A DNA stretch of 64,000 nt from Niveispirillum sp048066115 (GTDB taxonomy: Bacteria > Pseudomonadota > Alphaproteobacteria > Azospirillales > Azospirillaceae), in the NCBI RefSeq assembly GCF_048066115.1, contig NZ_JBLTYX010000004.1, forward strand, positions 333,551 through 397,550, in the 5' to 3' direction. Under the pieces are notes generated by a model. That model was given only the letters and a program-made list of their open reading frames with translations. It did no database searches and had not been told where the DNA came from. The position numbers were made by a program, and so were the translations under genes. Shown here piece after piece: positions 6,906 to 16,329 of the stretch. Each line of letters begins with the position of its first letter. Within the stretch, counting starts at the first letter, position 1.

Positions 6906-8818
6906 TGCTTCTTGCCCAGTACCCCCTGCAACAACCCCTTCACCCCGTCCTTCGACTTCAGCTTCTCGATCTGCTCCTGCGCCTTCTTCGGGTCCTTCAA
7001 CGCCGCCTTGGCGGCCGAGGACAGGTCGGGCGTATAGGAGAGGTTGTCAAACGGCCCGCGCACACGGACGGGCACGGTGATGCCGTCGGCTTCCACCTTC
7101 GACGTCCCCTGCCCTTCCAGGCTGGCCACCAGCTTGGGCGCCAGGCGCATGTCCACACGCTTGGACGGCAGGTTGACATTGCCCTTGCCGGTGACGCGCA
7201 GCAGCGGGGCCAGCAGGTGGAAATCCTCCGTGGCCGCGATGCCGTCGGTCAGGGTGAAGCTGCCGCCCATTTCGGCGAAGTCGGTCTGTGGCGGCTCGTT
7301 CCCGCCCTGGCCAATGGCGCTGCGCACGATATGGGCGAGGTTGACGCCCTTCACCGCGCCATTGCGGAAGACGACATTGCCCGTGCCGTTCAGGCTGCCC
7401 ACCAGTTCCTGCTGGTTGGTGCCGGTGGCGCGGATATCGATGGTCCCGTCGGTGGCGCCCGACAGCCGGTCGAACGCTGCGAAGCGGGTCAGAACCGGTT
7501 CGGCCTGCACCCCCCTGGCCGTGGCATTCACCACCAGCGACAGGGCGGGCCGCCCGCCATCCAGGGTCAGCTTGCCGCCCAGCGTGCCGCCGAACAGGGC
7601 GGTATCGGCCAGTCCGGCATTCAGCCGCCCGTCGGTCAGCTTCAGGGTCAGGGTCGTGGCCCCGGCTTCCACCCCCTTCGCCACCAGTCCGGCAAGTTGT
7701 AAGGTCAGGTCCAGGTCGGCGGTCTTCAGGGCCGACAGATCGATCCGTTCCTTGCTCCACCCGGCCGGCCCGGTCTCAGGCGGCGTGGCCGGGGTCGCGG
7801 GTTCGGCCGGTGACGGCAGATAGCGATCCAGTTCCAGCCTGGGCAGCGACAGGCTGCCACCCAGCGCCGGCCGGGCACCATCCAGCTTCACCGTCAAATT
7901 GCCACTGGCCGAAAGGTCCCCGGCCTTGGCCTGCAGCCCGCTCAGCGCCAGCCGGGCCGGCGTGCCGGACAGCTTGCCGGTCAGGATCAAGTCATCCACG
8001 GGCAGGTCGGCTGGCGCCACCCCCGTCGCCGCCTTGATCAGGTCGGACAGCGAGGTGACCTTCAGCGCCAGATCGCCGGCCAGTCCCAGCGGCGCATCGC
8101 CCTGGCGTTCCACCTGCCCCTTCACGGCCAGCTTGGTACCCGCACCGTCCAACGCCACGCTCAGGGCCGCCGCTCCGCCCGACAGCAGCGGGCGCACAGG
8201 ATCGATGCCCAGCTCCAGCGCCAGCGGTGTGCCATTCAGCTTCAGCGCCGCCTCCAGCGCCAGCGGCCCGTCCAGTTCCGGCAGCGACAGGGTGAGGTTC
8301 ACATCCGTCGCCTCGCGCACCATGCCGGTGCGGGCGTCGGTATAGCGCAGGCGGCCATCGACCACCTCCACCTCGGCCAGCGACAGGTCGGCCATCATGC
8401 CGGGGGCGGCAGCCTCCTGTCCCGCCGGGGCTGGGGCCATGGAGACGTCCCAGTTGGGCTTGCCCTGCCTGTCCACCGTCAGGTCGATGAACGGCTCGGT
8501 CAGCACGAATTTCTCCACCTCCGCCTTGCCGCGCAGCAGCGGCATCAGGCGCAGGCGCACCGCCAGCCGCTTTACGGCCAGCAGATCCTCCCCCTGGCGG
8601 ATGCCGGCGAAATGCACCTGGTCGGCCGTCACGGCGATGGAAGGGAAGTAGGACAGATCGACGCGGCCATTGATGGTCAGGGCCCGGCCCGTCGCCTTTT
8701 CAACCTGCCCTTCCACCTCCGCCACGATGGCGCCAACCGGCACCAGGAAGGGCAAGGCAACGGCCGCCGCGATGGGGATCAGCAGCAGCAGGCAGAGGAT
8801 GAAGGCGATCTTGCGCAT
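6902..8818 (-). CDS. AsmA family protein
   Basis: 638 residues. An N-terminal membrane anchor (KIAFILCLLLLIPIAAAVAL, about 3-22) precedes a large periplasmic region of beta-rich repeats, starting with EKATGRALTINGRVDLSYFP and ending in an AsmA C-terminal domain (LNGTGNVVFRNGAVKGVNLA). AsmA-like proteins are linked to phospholipid transport and outer-membrane assembly. The ATG at 8818 is chosen because the anchor begins there; the longer frame upstream has no family features. Divergent from moaA. Its TAG stop lies inside a family A repeat. Confidence 0.85.
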   Translation of the reverse strand: MRKIAFILCLLLLIPIAAAVALPFLVPVGAIVAEVEGQVEKATGRALTINGRVDLSYFPSIAVTADQVHFAGIRQGEDLLAVKRLAVRLRLMPLLRGKAEVEKFVLTEPFIDLTVDRQGKPNWDVSMAPAPAGQEAAAPGMMADLSLAEVEVVDGRLRYTDARTGMVREATDVNLTLSLPELDGPLALEAALKLNGTPLALELGIDPVRPLLSGGAAALSVALDGAGTKLAVKGQVERQGDAPLGLAGDLALKVTSLSDLIKAATGVAPADLPVDDLILTGKLSGTPARLALSGLQAKAGDLSASGNLTVKLDGARPALGGSLSLPRLELDRYLPSPAEPATPATPPETGPAGWSKERIDLSALKTADLDLTLQLAGLVAKGVEAGATTLTLKLTDGRLNAGLADTALFGGTLGGKLTLDGGRPALSLVVNATARGVQAEPVLTRFAAFDRLSGATDGTIDIRATGTNQQELVGSLNGTGNVVFRNGAVKGVNLAHIVRSAIGQGGNEPPQTDFAEMGGSFTLTDGIAATEDFHLLAPLLRVTGKGNVNLPSKRVDMRLAPKLVASLEGQGTSKVEADGITVPVRVRGPFDNLSYTPDLSSAAKAALKDPKKAQEQIEKLKSKDGVKGLLQGVLGKKQ

Positions 8819-8964
8819 GGGCTTGGTCCGTCTCGTCAGGAGCGGGTTGATTTGATTAACGGACAGTGTTTCAGCCCAACTTGCCCAAAACAAGGCCGAA
8901 TACAGCATCTTTAGTGCGGGTCCATCTTGGAGCCTCAAGCCCGACGCGCTATATCCTGCGGACG

Positions 8965-9999
8965 ATGCCTATGTCCCCCGCTCCCCTCCCAGCTCCGTTG
9001 ATTGACCCGTTCGGCCGCGCCATCACCTATGTGCGCGTATCGGTCACCGACCGTTGCGATTTCCGCTGCGTCTATTGCATGTCGGAGGATATGGCCTTCC
9101 TGCCCAAGGCCGACATCCTGTCGCTGGAGGAGTTGGACCGGCTCTGTTCGTCCTTCGTGGCGCTGGGCACGCGCAAGCTGCGCCTGACCGGTGGCGAACC
9201 GCTGGTCCGCCGCAACATCATGGAACTGATCCGGTCGCTGGGCCGGCACCTGAAGACGGGCGCGCTGGACGAACTGACCCTGACCACCAATGGCAGCCAG
9301 CTGGCCAGGTATGCCGACGATCTGCGCGCCGCCGGGGTGCGCCGCATCAATGTGTCGGTGGACACGCTGGACGCAGACCGGTTCGCGAAGATCACCCGCT
9401 GGGGCCGCCTGCCCCAGGTGCTGGAAGGGCTGGAGGCGGCGCGGGCGGCCGGGCTGGAGGTCAAGATCAATGCCGTGGCGCTGAAGGGCGTCAACGACAT
9501 GGAACTGGACCATATGCTGTCCTGGTGCGGGGAAAAGGGCTTCGACCTGACCCTGATCGAGGTGATGCCGCTCGGCGACATGGATGGCAATGGCGGCGGG
9601 GCGGTGCGCGAGGAACAGTTCCTGTCGCTGCGCGACGTGCGCAACGACCTGGAAAAGCGCTGGACCCTGATCGACAGCACCCACCGCACCGGCGGTCCCG
9701 CCCGCTATGTCACGGTGGCGGAGACGGGCAAGCGCCTGGGTTTCATCACGCCCATGACCCACAATTTCTGTGAAGCCTGCAACCGCGTGCGCGTCACCTG
9801 CACCGGCACCATGTATATGTGCTTAGGCCAGGAGGATGCGGCCGACCTGCGGGCACCCTTGCGGGCCAGCACCGATGACGGGTTGCTGCACGATGCCATC
9901 CGGTCGGCCATCACCCGCAAACCCAAAGGCCATGATTTCATCATCGGCCGCGGCCAAGCCCCCGCCGTGGGCCGGCATATGAGTGTCACCGGCGGTTGA
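8965..9999 (+). CDS. moaA: GTP 3',8-cyclase MoaA
   Basis: A 344-residue radical-SAM enzyme for the first step of molybdopterin synthesis. The SAM cluster Cys31-x3-Cys35-x2-Cys38 lies in TDRCDFRCVYCM, the SAM-binding LTGGEP follows, and a second [4Fe-4S] site near the C-terminus has CEACNRVRVTC with a further Cys in MYMC. The protein ends in the Gly-Gly tail required by the family. ATG 8965 is the first start near the conserved DPFGR..YVRVSVTDRC region. nadK follows after 57 bases; no other moa gene is in the window. Confidence 0.96.
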   Translation: MPMSPAPLPAPLIDPFGRAITYVRVSVTDRCDFRCVYCMSEDMAFLPKADILSLEELDRLCSSFVALGTRKLRLTGGEPLVRRNIMELIRSLGRHLKTGALDELTLTTNGSQLARYADDLRAAGVRRINVSVDTLDADRFAKITRWGRLPQVLEGLEAARAAGLEVKINAVALKGVNDMELDHMLSWCGEKGFDLTLIEVMPLGDMDGNGGGAVREEQFLSLRDVRNDLEKRWTLIDSTHRTGGPARYVTVAETGKRLGFITPMTHNFCEACNRVRVTCTGTMYMCLGQEDAADLRAPLRASTDDGLLHDAIRSAITRKPKGHDFIIGRGQAPAVGRHMSVTGG

Positions 10000-10056
10000 G
10001 AAGCCGGGTCCGCATCGGTTAAGCTGCGGCACTGTCGTGATATCGGGAAATCCGCC

Positions 10057-10830
10057 TTGTCCCAGACACCCGTGCCGCTCGCCTTCGTCGCCGCCGATAC
10101 ACCGGATGCGCGCGCCGCCAGGGACAGGCTTGCCGTGCGCTATGCCGGTGTCCCGCCGGAAGAGGCGGGGATCGTCGTGGCGCTGGGCGGTGACGGCTTT
10201 CTGCTGGAAACCCTGCACCGCTATCTGCCGCGCGGCATCCCCGTCTATGGCATGAACCGCGGTTCCGTCGGCTTCCTGCTGAACGACTATAGCGAGGATG
10301 GGCTGACCCGCCGCCTTATGCGGGCCCAGCGCGTCGTGCTGCATCCGCTGCGCATGAAGGCCACGACACGGACAGGGGAGGCGTTCGAGGGCCTGGCCTT
10401 CAACGAGGTGTCGCTGCTGCGCGAGACACGCCAGGCCGCCAAGCTGCGCATCACGGTGGACGGCAAGGAGCGCATGCCGGAGCTGACCTGCGACGGCGCC
10501 CTGGTCTCCACGCCGGCCGGCAGCACGGCCTACAACCTGTCGGCCCACGGCCCTATCCTGCCGCTGGGTGCCGACATCCTGGCCCTGACCCCGATCAGCG
10601 CCTTCCGCCCCCGCCGCTGGCGCGGCGCGCTGCTGCCGCACACGGCCCGCATCCAGTTCGACGTGCTGGAACCCGCCAAGCGCCCGGTCAGTGCCGTGGC
10701 CGACTTCACCGAAGTGCGCGATGTGGCCAGCGTGGAGATCAGCGAGGACCGCAAGGTGACCTGCACCCTGCTGTTCGATCCCGAAATGGCGCTGGAGGAA
10801 CGGATCCTGAAGGAACAGTTCGCGCCGTAG
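10057..10830 (+). CDS. nadK: NAD kinase
   Basis: A 257-residue ATP-NAD kinase making NADP. It has the motif VALGGDGFLLETLH (about 43-56), NRGSVGFLLND and the TCDGALVSTPAGSTAYNLSA segment that binds NAD. The start is TTG at 10057; no ATG exists upstream in frame, and alphaproteobacterial NadK aligns from here. Its TAG stop (10828-10830) is part of a family A repeat, which then separates it from convergent nfeD. Confidence 0.94.
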   Translation: MSQTPVPLAFVAADTPDARAARDRLAVRYAGVPPEEAGIVVALGGDGFLLETLHRYLPRGIPVYGMNRGSVGFLLNDYSEDGLTRRLMRAQRVVLHPLRMKATTRTGEAFEGLAFNEVSLLRETRQAAKLRITVDGKERMPELTCDGALVSTPAGSTAYNLSAHGPILPLGADILALTPISAFRPRRWRGALLPHTARIQFDVLEPAKRPVSAVADFTEVRDVASVEISEDRKVTCTLLFDPEMALEERILKEQFAP

Positions 10831-10909
10831 GTCAGGTCAGCCCGAGCCCTGACAGGAAAGGCTTTCCAGCGATGCTGTCAGGGCTCGCCTACGGCTCGAC
10901 CTGACCTAC
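10827..10909. repeat. Family A palindromic repeat, copy 2
   Basis: 83 bases with ends GTAGGTCAGGTC / GACCTGACCTAC and inner arms GAGCCCTGACAG / CTGTCAGGGCTC. The first bases GTAG contain the nadK stop codon. Located between convergent nadK and the NfeD gene; could act as a bidirectional terminator. Confidence 0.85.
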
Positions 10910-10912
10910 ACC

Positions 10913-11353
10913 TTACGCCGCCTCCACCCGCAGCACCGTCCCGTCCACGCCGGTGACCCGCACGCGGGCCCCCTCCGGCAGGTCGGCCAGACCGGCCACA
11001 CGCCAGACCGTGTCGCCCACCTTCGCCCGGCCGAAGCCGTTCAGGATCGGCGCCTCAAGCGTCAGGACCTGACCCAGATACTGTTCCCCGCGCCGGTTCA
11101 AGGTGCTGGCATGGCCGTCCGCCGGGTCGCTGCGCGATACCAGCCGCGACAGGAACCAGGCCAGTACCGCCAGCACGCCGAACAGCACCAGCTGCGCCGG
11201 CAGACCGATATCGACACTCAGCACCACCAGCCCGACCAGGGCTGCCGCCCCGCCGATCCACAGAAAGGCGGCGCCGGGGATGAACATTTCCAGTGCCGCC
11301 AGGACCAGGGCCAGGCACCACCAGTACCAGTAGAGAACGCGGAACCCTTCCAT
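10913..11353 (-). CDS. NfeD-like membrane protein
   Basis: 146 residues with two or three N-terminal membrane segments (LALVLAALEMFIPGAAFLWI; AALVGLVVLSV; LVLFGVLAVLAWFL) and a C-terminal OB-fold domain (GQVLTLEAPILNGFGRAKVG ... VDGTVLRVE) typical of the short NfeD class. NfeD proteins partner with SPFH/stomatin-like membrane proteins, and here the SPFH gene lies immediately upstream on the same strand, so the two are probably one operon acting in membrane-domain organisation or protein quality control. Confidence 0.88.
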   Translation of the reverse strand: MEGFRVLYWYWWCLALVLAALEMFIPGAAFLWIGGAAALVGLVVLSVDIGLPAQLVLFGVLAVLAWFLSRLVSRSDPADGHASTLNRRGEQYLGQVLTLEAPILNGFGRAKVGDTVWRVAGLADLPEGARVRVTGVDGTVLRVEAA

Positions 11354-11371
11354 AATTGTCCCCTTTTTTTT

Positions 11372-11466
11372 TCCCTCAGGCGCCGGGCGGGCGCATCCAC
11401 GCCCTTGGCTTACGCGCCACGTGGCGCGGGCCGGCGGTCGCCGGTCTCCGGGGGACTGACGTCCCC
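11372..11466. repeat. Family B modular palindromic repeat, copy B1
   Basis: Sits between the qmcA stop and the nfeD ribosome-binding region. Core palindrome CGCGCCACGTGGCGCG (11413-11428, perfect), neighbour stem GGGCG/CGCCC, then GGCTTACG-type linker. Read on the minus strand it ends CTGAGGGAA next to nfeD. A separate hairpin GGGGAC tgac GTCCCC (11451-11466) closes the side facing qmcA. Confidence 0.8.
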
Positions 11467-11470
11467 TGGC

Positions 11471-12541
11471 TCAGCCGCCCGTCGCATCACCCCAGGGCGA
11501 CGGCTGCTTCTGGGCCGCCTTGACTGCCGCCGCCTGTTCGGCATTGGTCAAGCCCGCCGACGGCAGCGACGGGGTCGCCGGCTTGCGCGGGCTGGGCTTG
11601 GGGGCCGGGGGCGGGTTGGTGGGCCCGCCCCCGCCATTGAAGGCATCCTTGGCCAGTTCCGCCAGACCGCCCAGCGAGCTGATGATGCCCGTCGCCTCCA
11701 TCGGCATGAAAAACACCTTCTGGTTCGGGCTGTGGGCGAATTCCTTGAAGGTGGTCAGGTACTGCTGGGCCACGAAATAGTTGATGGCCTGGACGTTCCC
11801 GCCGGCGATGGCGTCGGACACCATGCGGGTCGCTGCCGCTTCGGCCTCCGCCTCGCGCTCACGTGCCTCGGCGTCGCGGAAAGCGGCCTCGCGACGTCCC
11901 TCCGCCTCAAGGATCGCGGCCTGCTTCTGGCCCTCCGCCTTCAGGATCGCCGACTGCCGGGCCCCTTCTGCCTCCAGGATCAGGGCGCGGCGGTCACGCT
12001 CGGCCTTCATCTGGCGGGCCATGCTGTCCACCAGATCGCGCGGCGGCTGGATGTCCCGGATTTCGATGCGGGTAACCTTGATGCCCCAGGGCTGCGTCGC
12101 CTCATCCACCACATGCAGCAGCTGGGCATTGATGCGGTCGCGCTGGGACAGCAGCTCGTCCAGGTCCATGGAGCCCATGACGGTGCGGATATTGGTCATG
12201 GTCAGGTTCAGGATGGCCACCTGCAGCTGGCTCACCTCATAGGCTGCCTTGGCGGCGTCCAGCACCTGGTAGAAGACGACACCGTCGACCTTCACCATGG
12301 CATTGTCCTTGGTGATGACCTCCTGGCTGGGCACGTCCAGCACGATCTCCATCATGTTCATCTTGGAGCCGACGCTGTCCACGAACGGAATGATGAAATG
12401 CAGGCCCGGGCGCAGCGTGTGGGTATAGCGGCCGAACCGCTCCACGGTGAATTCCATGCCCTGCGGCACCGTCTTGATGCCGGCGAAGGCCAGCAGGATG
12501 CCGAACACGGCCACGACGATGGCGAAAATGCCCAGTTCCAT
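11471..12541 (-). CDS. qmcA: SPFH/stomatin-like protein (QmcA type)
   Basis: 356 residues: one N-terminal membrane segment (IFAIVVAVFGILLAFAGI), a band-7/SPFH domain (VPQGMEFTVERFGRYTHTLR ... PGLHFIIPFVD) and a long charged coiled-coil rich in Ala/Glu/Arg (about 190-250), ending in a Pro-rich tail. Such proteins form large membrane-anchored assemblies, often with NfeD. ATG 12541 has a GGGGGGAGAG site; longer frames lack homology. Upstream of and co-directional with nfeD. Confidence 0.9.
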   Translation of the reverse strand: MELGIFAIVVAVFGILLAFAGIKTVPQGMEFTVERFGRYTHTLRPGLHFIIPFVDSVGSKMNMMEIVLDVPSQEVITKDNAMVKVDGVVFYQVLDAAKAAYEVSQLQVAILNLTMTNIRTVMGSMDLDELLSQRDRINAQLLHVVDEATQPWGIKVTRIEIRDIQPPRDLVDSMARQMKAERDRRALILEAEGARQSAILKAEGQKQAAILEAEGRREAAFRDAEAREREAEAEAAATRMVSDAIAGGNVQAINYFVAQQYLTTFKEFAHSPNQKVFFMPMEATGIISSLGGLAELAKDAFNGGGGPTNPPPAPKPSPRKPATPSLPSAGLTNAEQAAAVKAAQKQPSPWGDATGG

Positions 12542-12727
12542 CTTTTGGCTCTCCCCCCTTGAACCTGTTGTCCCATCATCGCATGTGGGAAGGGTATAGG
12601 GCGAGCACAAGTAAGCCGGCACAACCATTAACCGATTTTCCGGGAGTGCCCATTTCCCCCTTCGCTTGCCCTTGGCGGCCACCCGGCATAGCCTGCCCGA
12701 TATCTTGCGATTTCAGGAGTTTCCATC

Positions 12728-13213
12728 ATGCGCCGTCCCCTCGCCGCCCTGATCTTTTCCCTGTCGCTGGTCCTGCCGGCCGCGGCACAGGAAGTCGTGG
12801 GGGAGTTCAGCAATGACTGGACGGGCAACGAGTTGGACATCACCGCCTTCGCCGATCCCGCAGTCAAGGGGGTCACCTGCCATATCGTGGATTTCGACCG
12901 CTCGGTCTGGGACCGGCTGTCCAAGGGCAACTGGTTCGAGGACCCGTCCAACGCATCGATCGCCTGCCGGCAGACCGGCGCCATCTCCATCGGTGATATC
13001 GACCTGTCCAAGCGCGGGGAGCAGGTGTTCTCCGAGCGCAAGAGCCTGATTTTCAAGTCGATCGCCGTGCGCCGCATCTATGACAAGGCCAACGACACGC
13101 TGATCTATGTCGTCTATAGTCGTCAGGTAAAGGATGCCTCGGCCAAGATGTCCATCACCACCGTGCCGCTTTTCGCGGCAAATCCCGTTTGGGAGAAGGG
13201 AAAGCCCCGGTGA
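12728..13213 (+). CDS. creA: CreA family secreted protein
   Basis: 161 residues with a signal peptide (RRPLAALIFSLSLVLPAAAQ) and the CreA pattern: VKGVTCHIVDFDR, then EDPSNASIACRQTG and SLIFKSIAVRRIYD. The two Cys residues (in VTCHI and IACRQ) are conserved. CreA is a periplasmic protein of unknown role. Single gene, divergent from qmcA; ATG 12728 follows CAGGAG. Confidence 0.88.
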   Translation: MRRPLAALIFSLSLVLPAAAQEVVGEFSNDWTGNELDITAFADPAVKGVTCHIVDFDRSVWDRLSKGNWFEDPSNASIACRQTGAISIGDIDLSKRGEQVFSERKSLIFKSIAVRRIYDKANDTLIYVVYSRQVKDASAKMSITTVPLFAANPVWEKGKPR

Positions 13214-13362
13214 CAAATCGGCGGTTTCTTGCCCTGCTCCAGCTTTTCTTTGGCAAACCCTTCCTAATGGGTTAATACAAGGTTTATCTTCCAAGCCTTT
13301 CGGTGATATGTATCGGTGGTCCCAAAGGGACGGTACATACTCCAAAATGGGGACCATCGGTC

Positions 13363-15111
13363 ATGTGGATGACGAGCCTTGTCGGGGGCGGCAAGGGTTC
13401 TGCCATTGGGCGCCGCCTTAATTTCGAAGTCCACACGTTCAAGGTGGACCACTGGGTTATTGAAGACACCCTGGCCACCGAAGACGAGGCGAGGGCGCTG
13501 GCCAACAAGCTGCTGCCCAACCGCGACGGTGTGCGCATCGTGCGCGATTTCGCGGGTGTCCCGGGGAAACCCGCGACGGAAACCATCATCTTCTCCGAGA
13601 TGCGGGAACAGAAGGGCAAGACCATCTCGGTCCAGCCCATCGAGGACAGCCCCGTCTGCGCGGCTCCCACCGACTATCTCCAGGCTGAAAGCCGGCAAAC
13701 CATCTCCAAGCTGCTGCGGCAGTATCTGGAGGACAAGGCGCTGACCGCGTCGGAGCTGCTGTACAACGCGGCCGAGATGAAGCGCGCCATCAATTTCGAA
13801 AATCTGGTGCCCACGGCCGTGGGCCGGGTGGCCAGCATCCAGGGCAAGGCCACCGGCCAGGATGTGCGCGAACGCCGCGACCTGATCTATTCCAGCCTGA
13901 CCGACCTGCGCACCAAGGCGGAAGACGCGCAGAAGCGCGCCGCCGTCAGCGTGAAGCAGGACGGGTTCCGTGGTGCGCTGGACAAGGTGGAAGCCCTGTG
14001 CAAGGGGGATGAGGCGGAGACCGATTACCTGTCCAAGGTGATCCTCTGCCGCGACCTGGTGCAGATCCGCAACCTGCTGGGCAAGGTCGAATGGCTGCTG
14101 GAAAGTGCGGGCGACGCCGCCCAGAATAAGACCGCCCATATCAACATCATCGATACGCTGGTGGCCGATGCCAGCAGCTTCCCGTCGGTGATCCAGGATC
14201 TGCTTGGCCGCCAGCCGGACCTGGCCACGGCCATGCAGCGCATGCTGGACCTGCTGGAAGGCAAGTTCGAGCCGACGGACCGGGAAATGGCCCCGCCCAT
14301 TTCCAAAGTGCTGAGCCAGTGGCTGGGCCTGGGCCACGCGCCGCAGACCTGGCAGGTGGTGCTGGAAAGCTTCCAGCGCTCCCTGCGCGGCAATGTCCCG
14401 CTGGCCCGCGACCCGGAGCGCAACCGTGCCCATTTCGTCGCGCTGACCGGCCGTCTGATCACCCCGTCGGGCCTGTTCGGCGGGGCCCGCATGGCCGACG
14501 CCCTGACCATCGGTCATCTGCGTTTCATCGAACAGGGTGGCGGCGAGGGCCGGCGCCTGTCGATCGAGGGCGTGATGGGCATGCTGCCCAGCCTGCGCGA
14601 CCGCGCCCTCTACCTGTCGGAGCTGTCGGGCGCCGACACGGGCCAGCGCGAGGCGGAAACCGTGATCGCACGCCTGCGCCCGCTGCTGTCCACCGATCGC
14701 GACGTGAACCAGCTGGTCGGGCTGCAGGTGCCTTTGAAGCCGAAGATGCAGGCCATGGCCTCGCTATATGTCTCCCTGGTGAATTCGGGCCTGGACAATG
14801 AAATGCGCGCCGCCCTTGCCGACCGGGTGGACGAGATGGTGGCGGGCTATATCGCCAGCGCAAAGGTGATCGAGCGGCTGGACGATCCGTCGGCCGGCCT
14901 GCGCATCCGCGCCACCCGCCTGATGCAGTTCGCCGCCAACGACGTGCTGTCCAGCCCCAAGGCCCGCAAGATGGTGCGCGACCAGATCGTCGGCCATCTG
15001 CGCCAGCCCAATTTCGACGGCAAGTTCGTGGAGGGGCTGAACACCCCCCAGGAACAGGCCAACGCGCTGCGCCAGTTCTACGGCCTGCTGCGTCAGGCGC
15101 AGTTTATGTAA
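13363..15111 (+). CDS. Unrecognised 582-aa cytoplasmic protein
   Basis: I do not recognise the family. An N-terminal domain of about 110 residues (RRLNFEVHTFKVDHWVIEDT ... GVRIVRDFAG ... ETIIFSEMREQ) is followed by a long, mainly helical region with several Leu-rich, charged segments, no membrane span and no signal peptide. ATG 13363 is preferred (GGGGAC upstream); a frame extension to 13303 lacks a good site. Native codon use, single gene, convergent with abrB. The size and helical repeats suggest a scaffold or regulatory protein, but that is a guess. Confidence 0.6.
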   Translation: MWMTSLVGGGKGSAIGRRLNFEVHTFKVDHWVIEDTLATEDEARALANKLLPNRDGVRIVRDFAGVPGKPATETIIFSEMREQKGKTISVQPIEDSPVCAAPTDYLQAESRQTISKLLRQYLEDKALTASELLYNAAEMKRAINFENLVPTAVGRVASIQGKATGQDVRERRDLIYSSLTDLRTKAEDAQKRAAVSVKQDGFRGALDKVEALCKGDEAETDYLSKVILCRDLVQIRNLLGKVEWLLESAGDAAQNKTAHINIIDTLVADASSFPSVIQDLLGRQPDLATAMQRMLDLLEGKFEPTDREMAPPISKVLSQWLGLGHAPQTWQVVLESFQRSLRGNVPLARDPERNRAHFVALTGRLITPSGLFGGARMADALTIGHLRFIEQGGGEGRRLSIEGVMGMLPSLRDRALYLSELSGADTGQREAETVIARLRPLLSTDRDVNQLVGLQVPLKPKMQAMASLYVSLVNSGLDNEMRAALADRVDEMVAGYIASAKVIERLDDPSAGLRIRATRLMQFAANDVLSSPKARKMVRDQIVGHLRQPNFDGKFVEGLNTPQEQANALRQFYGLLRQAQFM

Positions 15112-15112
15112 T

Positions 15113-15216
15113 TTGTTCGCTCCGGCGCCGGACGATCGCATCCGCGCCCTTGGCTCACGCGGCACGTGCCGCGCGGCGGCAGTCGCCGCCGTCGATGGGC
15201 ATGGTCAATGCCCATC
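15113..15216. repeat. Family B modular palindromic repeat, copy B2
   Basis: Between two convergent genes. Core palindrome CGCGGCACGTGCCGCG (15158-15173), then a GGCGGC/GCCGCC-type stem. The closing hairpin GATGGGCAT (15194-15202) / ATGCCCATC (15208-15216) carries the last codons of abrB, whose TGA stop sits in the 5-base loop. Confidence 0.8.
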
Positions 15217-16329
15217 ATTGGTCTTTCCTCTGCTTCCCCATCGCCGCCACAGGTGATAAGCCGCCGGCGCGAACAGGATGATCAGGACGATGCGCACGAT
15301 GTGGTGCGTGGCCACGAAGGCCGCGTCCACATGCAGCGACAGGGCCACCAGGCTCATCTCCGCCAGCCCACCCGGCGCGAAGGCCAAGATCAGGCCCGGC
15401 AGGCTGAGCCCCGTCATCAGGTGGATCACCAGCGACAGGGCGATCGTCACCACCAGCAGCAGGATTGTCAGCCCCGCCGCCACCCCTGCCGTGCGGGCGA
15501 TGCGCATCAGCGGCACACGCTGGAACCGCCCGCCGACCGACGCGCCGATCACCACCTGCGCCGCGGCCACCAGCAGACCCGGCGGCTTCACCGCCGTGAC
15601 CCCCGTCAGATGCAGCACGGCCGACAGCAGCATGGGGCCGACCAGGATGCCGGCCGGGATGCGCAGCCATTGCGCCACCGGCGCGCCCGCGAAGCAGGCG
15701 ACGATGATGGCATAATCCATCAGGCCCAGTTCCCAGGGATAGGGGCCTAGCCCATGCAGGCTCCAATCCCGCCCCGCCGGGTCGTAGCCGGGCAGCGCCT
15801 GGAAAGCGAACGGCACCGTCATCACCACCAGCATGATGCGCAAGCTGTGGCCCAGCGCGATGGACCGGTCGTCCCCGCCCAGTGCACCGCCCATCAGCAC
15901 CATTTCCGTGAACCCGCCCGGCATGGCGGTGAAATAGGCGGTGGCCGGATCATAGCAGGCGAAGCGGCGCAGGTAGAAGGTGCCCGCGGCGGCACCCAGG
16001 GCGATGTATACGGCCATGAAGCCCAGGCTGATCGACCATTCGCCCAGATGGCCCAGCAGGGTGGGGTTGAAGGCGCTGCCCAGCATGATGCCCAGCACGA
16101 TCACCAGCCCGTCGCGCAAGCCCTTGGGCACCATGGTGCGCACGCCGGCCAGGGCCGCCACCGTGGTGGCCAGCATGGCGCCGATCATGAAGGCAAGCGG
16201 CACATGCAGCTTGAAACAGACGACACCACCCACCGTGCCCAGCGCCATTGCCATGGCGAAGGCGGGCCAGTCGAAACGGCGGCGGCGGCCAGGGGTGGAG
16301 GCGGGGGCTGGGTCGGGCGGGGCGCTCAT
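15205..16329 (-). CDS. AbrB family membrane transporter
   Basis: 374 residues, about ten hydrophobic segments arranged as two halves (first: AFAMAMALGTVGGVVCFKLH; second half begins near ILVGPMLLSAVLHLTGV). Conserved motifs FTAMPGGFTEMVLMG and LAFAPGGLAEMSLVAL mark the duplicated core of the AbrB/AmoA-type permease family. Substrate unknown. ATG 16329 overlaps the stop of the upstream hydrolase gene by four bases, so the two are translationally coupled. The 3' end lies within a family B hairpin. Confidence 0.85.
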   Translation of the reverse strand: MSAPPDPAPASTPGRRRRFDWPAFAMAMALGTVGGVVCFKLHVPLAFMIGAMLATTVAALAGVRTMVPKGLRDGLVIVLGIMLGSAFNPTLLGHLGEWSISLGFMAVYIALGAAAGTFYLRRFACYDPATAYFTAMPGGFTEMVLMGGALGGDDRSIALGHSLRIMLVVMTVPFAFQALPGYDPAGRDWSLHGLGPYPWELGLMDYAIIVACFAGAPVAQWLRIPAGILVGPMLLSAVLHLTGVTAVKPPGLLVAAAQVVIGASVGGRFQRVPLMRIARTAGVAAGLTILLLVVTIALSLVIHLMTGLSLPGLILAFAPGGLAEMSLVALSLHVDAAFVATHHIVRIVLIILFAPAAYHLWRRWGSRGKTNDGH

